Below are positions 1 through 8,879 of a DNA stretch of 64,000 bases, piece after piece. Source of the DNA: Meconema thalassinum (lineage: Eukaryota; Arthropoda; Insecta; Orthoptera; Tettigoniidae). The position numbers were made by a program, and so were the translations under genes. The stretch is from contig OX336393.1 of the NCBI GenBank assembly GCA_946902985.2, forward strand, positions 363,240,779-363,304,778. The letters are read 5' to 3'. How positions within the stretch are numbered: the first letter of the stretch is position 1; every line of letters begins with the position of its first letter. Under the pieces are notes generated by a model that was not told the origin of the DNA, did not search any database, and saw nothing but the letters and a program-made list of their open reading frames with translations.

Positions 1-45
1 AAAGAATCTGTGTGATAACCGGTGTCATTCCTATGGGAATGCCTA
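1..45 (-). mobile_element. SINE 3'-tail fragment cut by the window start
   Basis: The first bases match, in reverse, the tail module seen at 3305-3365 and 43240-43290 (core GATAACCGGTGT). This tail is shared by SINE-A and SINE-B. The element continues outside the window. Confidence 0.45.
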
Positions 46-140
46 AAATGTGCTTGAATACATTGAAATATTTGTCAGTTTCCATTTTAAAAATGACCAT
101 TTCCTAAACTAATAGCCTGGAACTGTTTCATTTTCATTTC

Positions 141-380
141 CAGGAACACCTATTTGTTTTCGTCCTTTGAATCAGCTCGGAAAACAATAATCCTCATGAG
201 ATCCTTGGAGAGTAACTGACAAGGAACTCCAATGTATTTCCGTCCTCTAGATAGGTAGGAGAAATATTAACTCCAGCAGATCCTCGCAGAGAGCAACTGG
301 CACGGAACACTTATTGAGTAACTCTGTATCTGTCGGAGAACAATTATCTCCATGAGTTTCTTGGCGAATAAGTCTCTGGC
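141..380. repeat. Three diverged ~80-bp tandem units
   Basis: Three successive blocks (about 141-218, 219-300 and 301-380) share the order GGAAC..., a TCGGAGAA-like stretch, CAATAATCTCCATGAGAT-like text, then a GAGAGTAACTGGC-like end. They are clearly diverged, so this is an old local triplication. No coding potential is seen. The rest of 46-1050 holds nothing I recognise. Confidence 0.5.
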
Positions 381-1057
381 AACCTTTAGCCTACTGTACT
401 AAATGCGCTTTTTGATGCTATTGTGATGTAATTACTGCATTACTTCAGAGAACTGTTTAGTATAATAGGTTTGAGCTTGTTCTTGCAAAGCGCATGTTGT
501 ATTTTCTTTGCCATATCGACATGGCTTTGTTTCAGCATTGTCTATGAATGTTCCGTCTTCTTTTGTTCTCTAGTGTGCTATTCCACCCCAAGTTCAACAT
601 AACGATGTTGGATCGTTCTCATCACTCATGGTGTAATAATGGGATACAATTGAATTGGGTCGCGCGCGCTATTGGCCTGTCTATTATCCACTTGTTACAT
701 AATGGTATCTGGTAATCACCCTTCCTGTCCAGGTATTTACAGTCTCTTGATAGATTGGTACACAAATTTCTTATTTGAATTCGAGCTTGGTTTCGATCCA
801 TTCAGGACGAAACAGGCCTACAGCACATCCGATTTTCTGAGTTCATGCTAGACAAAGCAATTCCTTCCTTTTGTTTGACTTACTTGCTAAGTAAATTTTA
901 ATTATGGCCTAATGGTCTTCAGAATGTTAATGAACAAGGAACGTGATAGAGCAGCAGTTGCTCGCCTCCCACCAAGGCAGTGTTCGATCCTCGTAAATGA
1001 ATGCATCGGGTCTTAGTGAAGTTAAATGTCTGGTAAAAATGATATCCGTGCAATTCT
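381..1057. other. No recognisable feature
   Basis: AT-rich sequence without a long ORF, RNA gene or match to the repeat families of this window. Confidence 0.5.
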
Positions 1058-1155
1058 AGGTATAGTGACTAGCATTCTTAACTGTCACCACAGAGGTCCG
1101 GGTTCGATTCCTGGCCAAGATATTTAATTCTGGCCTGAATGCTGGTAGCCTTTCT
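1058..1155 (+). mobile_element. SINE-A (tRNA-Asp-like head), truncated
   Basis: The text GTGACTAGCATTCTTAACTG, then GTCACC, then the B-box GGTTCGATTCC is the head of the family best seen at 63655. The anticodon-loop text CTGTCAC and the box spacing resemble tRNA-Asp(GTC). Only the head and the first linker (TTTAATTCTGGCCTGA) remain. Confidence 0.6.
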
Positions 1156-1504
1156 ACCATCTCATGATGAATGTGGTACATTTGCAATTGTCTGTTGGCA
1201 CAGGCTAGAGTAAAATATGGCTTTCCACCGATGACTCAGTCCCACTCATGGTTGTGATTATAATATGGGTATGGATGGTTGCTGAATAATCGCCTTCAGA
1301 GCACTGTGTACTGTGAAATGTTCTACTCATAGGGTGAGTTATTGTTCTGAATCGGTGAGTAAAGCAATGGCGAACTACCTCATCTTCACCTTGCATAGTA
1401 TGTCTCATCTTAACTCCATTTTATAGGTAAAAATATAATAATATCGTATGGCCTCGGGTGCCGGGTGCAAGCTTTGTAATTTGACACCCAGAGGGTAGCT
1501 TGCA

Positions 1505-1792
1505 TGTCGATTTTCGTTGTTCCTTGAATCACTATGAAAGTCAAGGAGGTTAGATATCTAAGCTCCTTGAACACTATAGCGCTTTCTAGTAGAGAAATGA
1601 GGAACTTTGTGTTGGCAAAAACTCCCAAGATTTATTTTGCCATTATGAACACGGCCTACAGAATTCAAATGGGTTCTTAGACAAGCCAACATCGTATGAC
1701 ATGAGTGTCGTATTTTTTGCCGCCTTTCAAAAATCACCTACCACGGCCAGGAGTGAACCTGCAAGCTTGGGGTTAGTCACCCACCGTGGCAA
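1505..1792 (-). mobile_element. SINE-J (tRNA-like head)
   Basis: Reverse-strand copy of the sequence at 35704-35995. Shared features are a tRNA-like head with GCAGGTTC-type B-box, a block on losing 'AACCCATTTGAATTC', and the 3' block AAGGAGGTTAGATATCTAAG. The two copies are diverged but align along their whole length. TSDs were not identified. Confidence 0.55.
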
Positions 1793-1921
1793 GCTCTGAA
1801 TTGATGATACTATAGAATAATTTTCTGAAAAATGCGGGTATCTAAAATATCTGGTGATATTTGCAAATGACGAGATGGCACATACATTTAGTCTTTTTTA
1901 AGGAAGTAAAAAGAAGTGGAA

Positions 1922-2292
1922 CCGCCTCGTTGCGTATTGGCTAGCATCCTTGGCTGTCACCGTAGAGGCCCAGGTTCGGTTTCTGGCTCTGCCAAGAAGT
2001 TTAATTCTGTTCTGAGGACTGGAACGGGGTACACTCAGCCTCGTGAGGCAAAACTGAGAAAAGGCGGGTTCGATTCCCACCTCAGCCATCCTGGAAGTGG
2101 TTTTCTGTGGTTTCCCGTGTCTACTCCAGGCGAATGTCGGGATGGTTACTAGCTTCAGGGCACGGCCGCCTCCTTCCAAATCGTCATCTGTATTACAAAT
2201 ACACAAACTAATAGAGCCATCACAATTACACAGGTTATGATACAAATTCCACATACACCCAAGTACACGGCGCTACATGACCACAATATAAA
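1922..2292 (+). mobile_element. SINE-A, near full length
   Basis: tRNA-Asp-like head (A-box region at 1930, B-box GGTTCGGTTTCTGG at 1973), linker CCAAGAAGTTTAATTCTG, a second B-box-like site GGTTCGATTCCCACC at 2069, then the central domain (CATCCTGGAAGTGGTTTTCT, CACGGCCGCCTCCTTCC). It ends in the shared tail (CACAGGTTATGATACA, GGCGCTACATGACC). The ORF at 1916-2152 is a by-product of the SINE. Confidence 0.75.
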
Positions 2293-2383
2293 AAAGACCC
2301 TAAATGAATCAAAAACATATCCTACGAGAACTGTGTCGCGTCGAGTCTGCATACCAATAAAGCTGAGTTCTTGCATGGGTCCG

Positions 2384-2386
<3 letters not shown>

Positions 2387-2422
<36 letters not shown>
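2387..2422. repeat. (ATT)12 microsatellite
   Basis: Twelve uninterrupted ATT units about 95 bp after the SINE-A copy, followed by a GATAATAATAAT stretch. ATT tracts follow or precede several retroelement fragments here. Confidence 0.95.
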
Positions 2423-2429
2423 GATAATA

Positions 2430-2902
2430 ATAATATCGAGCCCTATAGACTCCCAATAGGCTAATGCCCTGTCAGAACTTGGTTTGCTTTCGCGAATCTC
2501 CACAATGTTATACGTTCTAATGGAGATAATTCAGGATGGTGGTTCTTTGCCTTTCTGCGAGGGAATTGGTCCTCTAAATTAGCCCACGATGATGACACAG
2601 ACCTCACCCATCTACCACCCACACACCCTTCACTTGTCCCGCATACCAATCACGTCCCAAGGTTTAGTTAGGTACAGTCACTCTCGTCGCAAATGTCACA
2701 CCAGTCAACTTTATACTCGCTAATGAAGTGGAGGAAGGAGAGCTCAACTCCGGTCGATAGTCGCGATTCTCTAATGAGGTTGATATTTAGGATGAGATGA
2801 ATTATGACTGGCGACGGTATTCAAAATTTGACTAAGGAGCGTTCATAAATTATATAAAACATTTCTATAATAACTTTGTTTCCTTTCCTCACAAGTATTA
2901 GG
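2430..2902. other. No recognisable feature
   Basis: Unique-looking sequence. Small ORFs show no family signal. Confidence 0.5.
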
Positions 2903-2978
2903 GCGTGGGTTGGCGACCACAGGACCCCGCCTGAGCCCGGCATTGCCTTCACTTACTTGTGTCAGGCTCCTCTCTGTC
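2903..2978 (+). mobile_element. Repeat K, 5' fragment
   Basis: GGCGACCACAGGACCCCGCC and following CATTGCCTTCACTTACT match the starts of repeat K at 22450 and 39355. It stops where SINE-B text begins, so the SINE-B head was replaced or lost at this junction. Confidence 0.6.
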
Positions 2979-3432
2979 CTGAGCTTCTATGCCCAAGATC
3001 GCGGGTACAAACCAGGCCAAAGTCGTAGGATTTTTTAAGAGCGTTAAAAATCCCTCAGTATGCCTTCCTTCGGAGGGGAAGTAAAGTCAAAGAACCTTCC
3101 ACTAATTACACCTGTGTGAAGCAAAATTATATTGGTTAAGTTTAAACAACGCTCTTAGGTTCCCACGTTCGTTGCCGGGAGCCGACTGTGGTGGCATCTA
3201 GTAGCCAAATTCCGAACTAGTAGTCGTTGACGGTGGCGTTTGGCGGCAAAAGTAGGAACTACTTGAAAAATGTGATTTCTGCGGTCATTACTTTAATTAA
3301 AAACAGATAACACACACTAATACAGTCATCACAATTAACACCGGTTATAAGACATATTCTACACTCTCACAAAGTACACGGGGCTACATGACCGCGTTGT
3401 CGCAGCCCCTAAACGGAGGAACCAACCAACCA
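2979..3432 (+). mobile_element. SINE-B, 5' truncated
   Basis: Starts inside the tRNA-like head (GAGCTTCTATGCCCAAGATC), then B-box-like GGGTACAAACCAGGCC, the CTTCCTTCGGAGGGGAAGTA block, the CTAATTACACCTGTGTGAAG block and the tail ACACCGGTTATAAGACATAT, GGGGCTACATGACC. The same order is seen at 42836-43362. Confidence 0.75.
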
Positions 3433-3439
3433 CTTATCT

Positions 3440-3600
3440 CTGTCTCTTTCCTATGGACCTCGCTTGGTCAACTTATTTTCTCTTCCAACCCCGATGGTGT
3501 TAGGGTATCGGAGGTCTAGAGAATCTTTCAATTTCCCGCCTTAAGTGGCCCTAGTCTCATCTTTCTTTATACCATCATTCTTCGAGGGATGAAACGACAT
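3440..3600 (+). mobile_element. Repeat K, internal fragment bordering the minisatellite
   Basis: The stretch with GATGGTGTTAGGGTATCGGA, CCCGCCTTAAGTGGCCC and ATTCTTCGAGGG matches repeat K at 23265-23370 and 39475-39580. It runs up to the start codon of the repeat ORF, so the first residues of that ORF are repeat-K derived. Confidence 0.6.
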
Positions 3601-4842
3601 CTTTTTCTTTTCATGGCGATGCCCGCCATACCTTGCCACTTATTCTCTTGGAGTGTGTGGACCGGGCCGATCTGCGAAGAACTCGCAAACTGGCTTAACG
3701 ACCTCTCCCTTGTTCTACGTGATGATGGACCGTCAGTAGACCTCGTGCATCCAGTTCATGATGGAGAGTGGCTACCGTCAGTAGACCTCGTGCATCCAGT
3801 TCATGATGGAGAGTGGCTACCGTCAGTAGACCTCGTGCATCCAGTTCATGATGGAGAGTGGCTACCGTCAGTAGACCTCGTGCATCCAGTTCATGATGGA
3901 GAGTGGCTACCGTCAGTAGACCTCGTGCATCCAGTTCATGATGGAGAGTGGCTACCGTCAGTAGACCTCGTGCATCCAGTTCATGATGGAGAGTGGCTAC
4001 CGTCAGTAGACCTCGTGCATCCAGTTCATGATGGAGAGTGGCTACCGTCAGTAGACCTCGTGCATCCAGTTCATGATGGAGAGTGGCTACCGTCAGTAGA
4101 CCTCGTGCATCCAGTTCATGATGGAGAGTGGCTACCGTCAGTAGACCTCGTGCATCCAGTTCATGATGGAGAGTGGCTACCGTCAGTAGACCTCGTGCAT
4201 CCAGTTCATGATGGAGAGTGGCTACCGTCAGTAGACCTCGTGCATCCAGTTCAAGATGGAGAGTGGCTACCGTCAGTAGACCTCGTGCATCCAGTTCATG
4301 ATGGAGAGTGGCTACCGTCAGTAGACCTCGTGCATCCAGTTCATGATGGAGAGTGGCTACCGTCAGTAGACCTCGTGCATCCAGTTCCTGATGGAGAGTG
4401 GCTACCGTCAGTAGACCTCGTGCATCCAGTTCCTGATGGAGAGTGGCTACCGTCAGTAGACCTCGTGCATCCAGTTCCTGATGGAGAGTGGCTACCGTCA
4501 GTAGACCTCGTGCATCCAGTTCCTGATGGAGAGTGGCTACCGTCAGTAGACCTCGTGCATCCAGTTCCTGATGGAGAGTGGCTACCGTCAGTAGACCTCG
4601 TGCATCCAGTTCATGATGGAGAGTGGCTACCGTCAGTAGACCTCGTGCATCCAGTTCATGATGGAGAGTGGCTACCGTCAGTAGACCTCGTGCATCCAGT
4701 TCATGATGGAGAGTGGCTACCGTCAGTAGACCTCGTGCATCCAGTTCATGATGGAGAGTGGCTACCGTCAGTAGACCTCGTGCATCCAGTTCATGATGGA
4801 AGAGTGGCTACCGTCAGTAGACCTCGTGCATCCAGTTCATGA
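3589..4842 (+). CDS. 417-residue ORF made almost wholly of a 15-residue repeat (probably not a gene)
   Basis: Not a protein family I recognise. Residues 1-47 are unique (MKRHLFLFMAMPAIP start, then a CEELANWLNDL stretch). From residue 48 the ORF is copies of PSVDLVHPVHDGEWL, each encoded by one 45-bp DNA unit. The frame is open only because 45 is a multiple of three. It ends when an extra A in unit 24 shifts the frame. The first residues look like a signal peptide (basic start, hydrophobic LFLFMAMPAIP), but the DNA under them resembles repeat K at 39585, so the likeness is probably chance. There is an AATAAA at 5345, 500 bp downstream of the ORF end. No promoter or splice evidence. I regard it as a minisatellite with a fortuitous ORF, with expression not excluded. 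Confidence 0.25.
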   Translation: MKRHLFLFMAMPAIPCHLFSWSVWTGPICEELANWLNDLSLVLRDDGPSVDLVHPVHDGEWLPSVDLVHPVHDGEWLPSVDLVHPVHDGEWLPSVDLVHPVHDGEWLPSVDLVHPVHDGEWLPSVDLVHPVHDGEWLPSVDLVHPVHDGEWLPSVDLVHPVHDGEWLPSVDLVHPVHDGEWLPSVDLVHPVHDGEWLPSVDLVHPVHDGEWLPSVDLVHPVQDGEWLPSVDLVHPVHDGEWLPSVDLVHPVHDGEWLPSVDLVHPVPDGEWLPSVDLVHPVPDGEWLPSVDLVHPVPDGEWLPSVDLVHPVPDGEWLPSVDLVHPVPDGEWLPSVDLVHPVHDGEWLPSVDLVHPVHDGEWLPSVDLVHPVHDGEWLPSVDLVHPVHDGEWLPSVDLVHPVHDGRVATVSRPRASSS

Positions 4843-5218
4843 TGGAAGAGTGGCTACCGTCAGTAGACCTCGTGCATCCAGTTCATGATGGAAGAGTGGC
4901 TACCGTCAGTAGACCTCGTGCATCCAGTTCATGATGGAAGAGTGGCTACCGTCAGTAGACCTCGTGCATCCAGTTCATGATGGAGAGTGGCTACCGTCAG
5001 TAGACCTCGTGCATCCAGTTCATGATGGAGAGTGGCTACCGTCAGCAGACCTCGTGCATCCAGTTCATGATGGAGAGTGGCTACCGTCAGTAGACCTCGT
5101 GCATCCAGTTCATGATGGAGAGTGGCTACCGTCAGTAGACCTCGTGCATCCAGTTCATGATGGAGAGTGGCTACCGTCAGTAGACCTCGTGCATCCAGTT
5201 CATGATGGAGAGTGGCTA
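3730..5218. repeat. 45-bp minisatellite, 33 units
   Basis: The unit begins CCGTCAGTAGACCTCGTGCA and ends GATGGAGAGTGGCTA. The span is 1489 bp: 29 units of 45 bp plus four adjacent units (24-27) of 46 bp with GGAAGAG in place of GGAGAG. Units are almost identical. Variants are grouped: unit 12 has CAAGAT, units 15-19 all have CCTGAT, unit 30 has CAGCAG. Each unit has two CpG sites and two short self-complementary parts (CTAC/GTAG and CATC/GATG). One forward frame and one reverse frame (ATLHHELDARGLLTV) are stop-free. Confidence 0.97.
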
Positions 5219-5239
5219 CTTTTTAAAGTTTTAATTTAG
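4931..5239 (+). CDS. 102-residue ORF resuming the same 15-residue repeat (probably not a gene)
   Basis: After four single-base insertions (net +1) the PSVDLVHPVHDGEWL reading returns in a new frame from an ATG inside a unit and runs to a stop just past the array (ending LLFKVLI). One unit reads PSADLV. It would join the upstream ORF only if the four extra bases were absent. No independent evidence of expression. Confidence 0.15.
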   Translation: MMEEWLPSVDLVHPVHDGEWLPSVDLVHPVHDGEWLPSADLVHPVHDGEWLPSVDLVHPVHDGEWLPSVDLVHPVHDGEWLPSVDLVHPVHDGEWLLFKVLI

Positions 5240-5454
5240 TTTTAGTCTGTTTAAAATTTTTATTGTGTTTATATCTATTTTATTGTTGAATATGCCTTAT
5301 TTGTAATATTGCTTTTATCATTCCCGTTTGATCTCCTTTTATGAAATAAAATGATATTGTTGATGCTCTCTGTCTGTTTTATACAGAGCATTTTTGTTTT
5401 CATCCTTGGCAGTGGGCTGTTTATATCGTCATTCTTTCACTTCATAACATTTCA
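5219..5454. other. AT-rich flank of the minisatellite with a polyadenylation-like signal
   Basis: AT-rich sequence with AATAAA at 5345 and a bulged hairpin (ATGCT...AGCAT with CTGT/ACAG) at about 5364-5391. It could act as a 3' end if the array were transcribed, but AATAAA is common in AT-rich DNA. Confidence 0.3.
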
Positions 5455-5700
5455 TTTCATTAGGGGCCGATAACTAGATGTTAAGCCTATTAATACATGA
5501 ATAATCATCAAGATATCTCTTGCCTTCTGCTCAAGGCCCTACAGGAGGCAGAGTGTATGTAGCCCCACCACTTACGGTGCTCCATGGATACTGTTACACC
5601 CTCAAGGGCACACGATTGGTGAGTTCGGGAGTTGGAAACACCTAGGGCGTCTGAGAAGGGGTCCATCTTGCTCTCTCAATCGTCATTCTTCAAGGGTTAG
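5455..5700 (+). mobile_element. Repeat K, 3' tail plus a second internal piece
   Basis: GGGGCCGATAACTAGATGTT at 5463 matches the 3' ends of repeat K near 28470 and 40017. From 5515 a further piece (CTTGCCTTCTGCTCAAGGCC, GTGTATGTAGCCCCACCACT, GAGTTCGGGAGTTGG) matches 39607-39730. The order means two K fragments are adjacent. Confidence 0.6.
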
Positions 5701-5739
5701 CGCAATAGCGAAAGGATGAAGAGATTTTTGGGAAGATAT

Positions 5740-6337
5740 GAATGCAAGATCAGCTAGATGGATTCGATTGTGTTCTTTTAACTGGCAGAGAGATAAATGA
5801 AAAATAATAAGACATTGAAACACAGTAATCAAACCTGAAGCACTATATCCCTCGGAAATCTTGATCATTGGAGACAGATCTCTTATTAAATACGTAGAGA
5901 AACAAGACAGGAAAATATTGAGGAAAATGCTTGGTCCAGTCTGCTCAGAAGTATTCTGGAAGAAATGGAAGTCTCAGGAGCTTTATCAGTATGCTGAAAA
6001 GATTACCGACCCCTTCAGGAAAAGGAGATTGAAGTTCTACGGCCACATTCTCAGGATGAACAATGACAGGTTCACGAAAAGTATTCTCAACCTTACCCTC
6101 TCAATGACAGTCAGGAATGACTGGCTTAGCGAAATCGAAAAAGACCTTCAAGAAATTAGCATTATGGAGGAAATTTTACAAGATCGACTCCACTTCAGAA
6201 CTACAATGAATTACCATCATTTCTCTGAGAAAATTACTACCAGTGCCAATAAATCATGGACGGAAGAAAAGAGGAAGACTTTTTGTGCCCAAATGAAGAG
6301 ATTTTGGGAGAAGAAAAAAACATCATTAGCGAAATAA
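5740..6337 (+). pseudogene. LINE (non-LTR retrotransposon) polyprotein C-terminus, copy 1
   Basis: The frame of the 158-residue ORF (first ATG at 5861) can be read back to about 5822 as TVIKPEALYPSEIL, the usual post-RT segment of non-LTR reverse transcriptases. It continues through QDRKILRKMLGP, RRLKFYGHILRMNNDRF and WLSEIEKDLQEISIMEE to a stop at 6337. This matches the post-RT 'thumb' and C-terminal region of jockey/RTE-like LINE polyproteins. The true start is far upstream and missing; earlier text is frameshifted. No catalytic RT motif remains. A related, more decayed copy follows at once. Confidence 0.75.
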
Positions 6338-6414
6338 TTTCCATCACGCCCCACAGATGGACATAACGATGTAAAATAATAGTAATAATAATAATATCAA
6401 TATAAATGAGGGAC

Positions 6415-7159
6415 TCCAGATATCCTTCAAGAAAACGGATTTATATCAAACATTAAGTCAGCACCCAAAGTGCTACAGGTAGGAGAAGGGAAAATCAAAC
6501 GAACGGAGACTTCTAAATATCATGGAGAGTGGATGGATTCCAACACCTCGGAGAAAGAAGGTTTTAGATCATGGATCATAAAAATGGAAACTACTTATCA
6601 AGTATCTTCGTAAAAATGTCTACAAGTAGAAATCAATATCCATTAACGACAAGATTACTGCACGGTAATAAGACCGGAGACTTTATATGATGAAAAATGC
6701 CTTGCTTTGAATAGAAAGGGACTGATCGAGAAATAGGAAAAATACAGATCCTGAGAAAATGACTAGGTCCAATCAAAGAAAATGGTGAATTCAGAAGACG
6801 CAATAATGATTCTACACACAAGTAGAGAATATCACGGACACCATTGGTAGAAGGATTGTTTTCGTAAAGTTGAGCAATGAAATATTCAGCTTTTTTCTGA
6901 ACCAAAAAGCAAGGAGGCGTGGTTCACCGAGGTAGAAAATGACTTGCAAGAAGTGGATATAACACAGGAGGATGTCCAGAAAGGTGTTCCTCTCAAGACG
7001 AAACTCCATAAGCACCATGGTTTCCATGAAAATCCAAATCTAAGAACTGGCAAAACATGGACTGGAGCGAGGAAGGAACAGCATAGGAAACGAATGCGGG
7101 AATACTGGTTGACCGTTAAAGCCCAGGCACAAAGACATGGAAAAGGTCAGTTGAAATAG
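6415..7159 (+). pseudogene. LINE polyprotein C-terminus, copy 2 (decayed)
   Basis: Several stops and frameshifts, yet the order of copy 1 is kept. Near 6740 it reads KIQILRK, stop, LGPIKENGEFRRR. From about 6915 it reads WFTEVENDLQEVDITQEDVQK, matching WLSEIEKDLQEISIMEE of copy 1, to a stop at 7159. Text from 6415 (GLQISFKKTDLYQ) corresponds to the earlier post-RT region. Two copies of the same domain in line suggest serial insertion or a tandem duplication followed by decay. Confidence 0.65.
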
Positions 7160-7164
7160 CGTGG

Positions 7165-7829
7165 TGAGTAGAAGGCCGAAACGACAGCAAGAAGCGTGAA
7201 TCGCTTTAAATTTAATTTTTACCCTGTAAAACAACAAATTCCCGTTCTGGAAGTTGAAAATTCACCGTCTACAATGCTCCAGAGCGACTGTTTCTTTTTA
7301 ATTTTTCTTCTTCCGGTGAGTTTATATTGCAGGGGCTTATTCGTAACTACTACCGGAGGGAATCAGACTACTTCATGAGCTGTGAAGGCTGAAGCGTAAG
7401 ACATCTTGGACTTAGTGGTGTGGTACGGCGAAGACAGATGCCAGCAGTGACTAGTTCTGACAACCCCAATTTTTCCTTTCGGAAACAGTGGTTTAATACG
7501 TTTATAACAGACTAATTGTCAGAAAATCTCCTGCAAGCATTCATACCGGCTCATTTGCCTTCTGTCTGACGTACCATCGCTTCCTACATATGGAAAGCGT
7601 CAGGAATGAAATCAATAGGAAGATAGAACACACAATGTGCATGAGGACAATAGGATTAAAAATTCCCTTTGTTACTGCTAAGCCTCTCAACATTGTGAAC
7701 GGCGTATTAGCTTTCAAGGAGGATTGGAAAGACGATGCCATGTCATTATGGTCAAAGCTTTCTGTTCATATCTGAGGTTGATTATTGTAATAGTTGTTGA
7801 TTCATTAAGAAGATTTGCATCATCGAGGT
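7165..7829. other. No recognisable feature
   Basis: The ORF at 7590-7775 (61 residues, no family recognised) and others here are short. No match to the families of this window. Confidence 0.4.
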
Positions 7830-7975
7830 CGTATAGTCTCGTGTGCTTCGACCACTTCCTGCTTCGATTCCCGGCTCTGCCAAGAAATGTGGTTCTTGTC
7901 TATGGCCAGGAATGAGGTTCACTCGGCCTCACAGACGGAAATGAAAAGAGGTGCGTTCGTTTCGTGCCTCAGGTG
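7830..7975 (+). mobile_element. SINE-A, first of two adjacent copies, decayed
   Basis: Contains CTTCGATTCCCGGCTCTGCC, the AAGAAATGTGGTTCT linker and a CTCGGCCTCACAGACGGAAA block parallel to other SINE-A copies. The second half is eroded. Confidence 0.6.
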
Positions 7976-8002
7976 TCAAAGAAAAGGATTTCTGAACTCC
8001 TC

Positions 8003-8305
8003 TTGGTGTAGTGGCTATCGCCCCCGAGGTCAGTGTATGATTCCCGGCTCTGCCAAGAAATTAAGTTGTGGTCTGAGGGCTGGAATGGTGTACAGTCAGC
8101 CTCGTGAAGCAATACTAAGAAGAGATGAGCTCGATTCTCACCTCCGCCATCCTGGAAGTGGTTTTCCAAAGTTTTCATTTCTGCTCCACGCATATGCTTG
8201 TATGGTTCAACACGTAAAGCCACGGTCGTCTCCTTTCCAATCATATCCTCAATTAACATATACATACACTAGTACAGGCATCTCAGTAACACCAGTTATC
8301 ACACA
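8003..8305 (+). mobile_element. SINE-A, second adjacent copy
   Basis: Head at 8003 (CTTGGTGTAGTGGCTATCGC), B-box GATTCCCGGCTCTGCC, second B-box-like GCTCGATTCTCACC, central domain CATCCTGGAAGTGGTTTTCC and tail CACTAGTACAGGCATC, CACCAGTTATCACA. It follows the first copy directly. Confidence 0.7.
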
Positions 8306-8657
8306 CAGAGCCAGGAGTCGAACCAGGACCTCTGGATTGACAGTCGCTACATCACGAGATGGTCCGATGTTATCATTGAATCCACCTGAACATCTTAGTC
8401 CCCATAACGCTTAAGCGATCCTCTGTTTCGGTTCGTGCTGGCAAACAATAGCAACTATGCAATGCGACAGGGCGGATAACTTGTGATAGGTAATTGAAAT
8501 TTCTGACACCATCATAAGGGTTCTCCTGTAATCTCGCGGTAAGTACTTGACCAAATCAGTTAACAATAAAGAAGTATGCATATTATTCGCATGTAAACCA
8601 GTCCCAACTTTTCGATCAATTCTGTTGACCAGTTGGCTACATCTATTGTTAGCTTAC
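8306..8657. other. No recognisable feature
   Basis: Includes GAGTCGAACCAGGACCTC-like text near 8318, possibly an eroded tRNA-like B-box on the minus strand, but no full element. Confidence 0.35.
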
Positions 8658-8875
8658 AGTCTGGGTGCGTGGCTCAGCAGTAACGTTCTCGCTTGCTGGG
8701 CCCAAGGTTGCAGGTTCGTATCCTGGCGCAGTCATTTGACGGTGCGCAAATGCGAGGGAGCCGTGTCAGTAGATTTACTGGCACTTTAAAGATCCCCATC
8801 GGGGCAAAATTCCGGCACCCCGGCACCAGAGTAGTTAAAAGGGACGTAAAACCAATAACATTAATATAATATTAT
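8658..8875 (+). mobile_element. SINE-D (tRNA-like head)
   Basis: GCGTGGCTCAGCAGTAACGT (A-box region), GGTTCGTATCCTGG (B-box), body ATGCGAGGGAGCCGTGTCAG, AAAGATCCCCATCGGGGC, and 3' end GGACGTAAAACCAATAACAT followed by a short AT tail. Two more copies at 12889 and 21221 share the same end. Confidence 0.8.
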
Positions 8876-8879
8876 TGTT

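Noticed and set aside
3730..5218. CRISPR array
   Set aside because: Units are contiguous identical 45-mers with no unique spacers; it is a minisatellite in a eukaryotic setting.
6633..7027. Minus-strand ORFs of 90 and 71 residues
   Set aside because: Antisense to the LINE C-terminus, which has a clear protein-level match on the plus strand.
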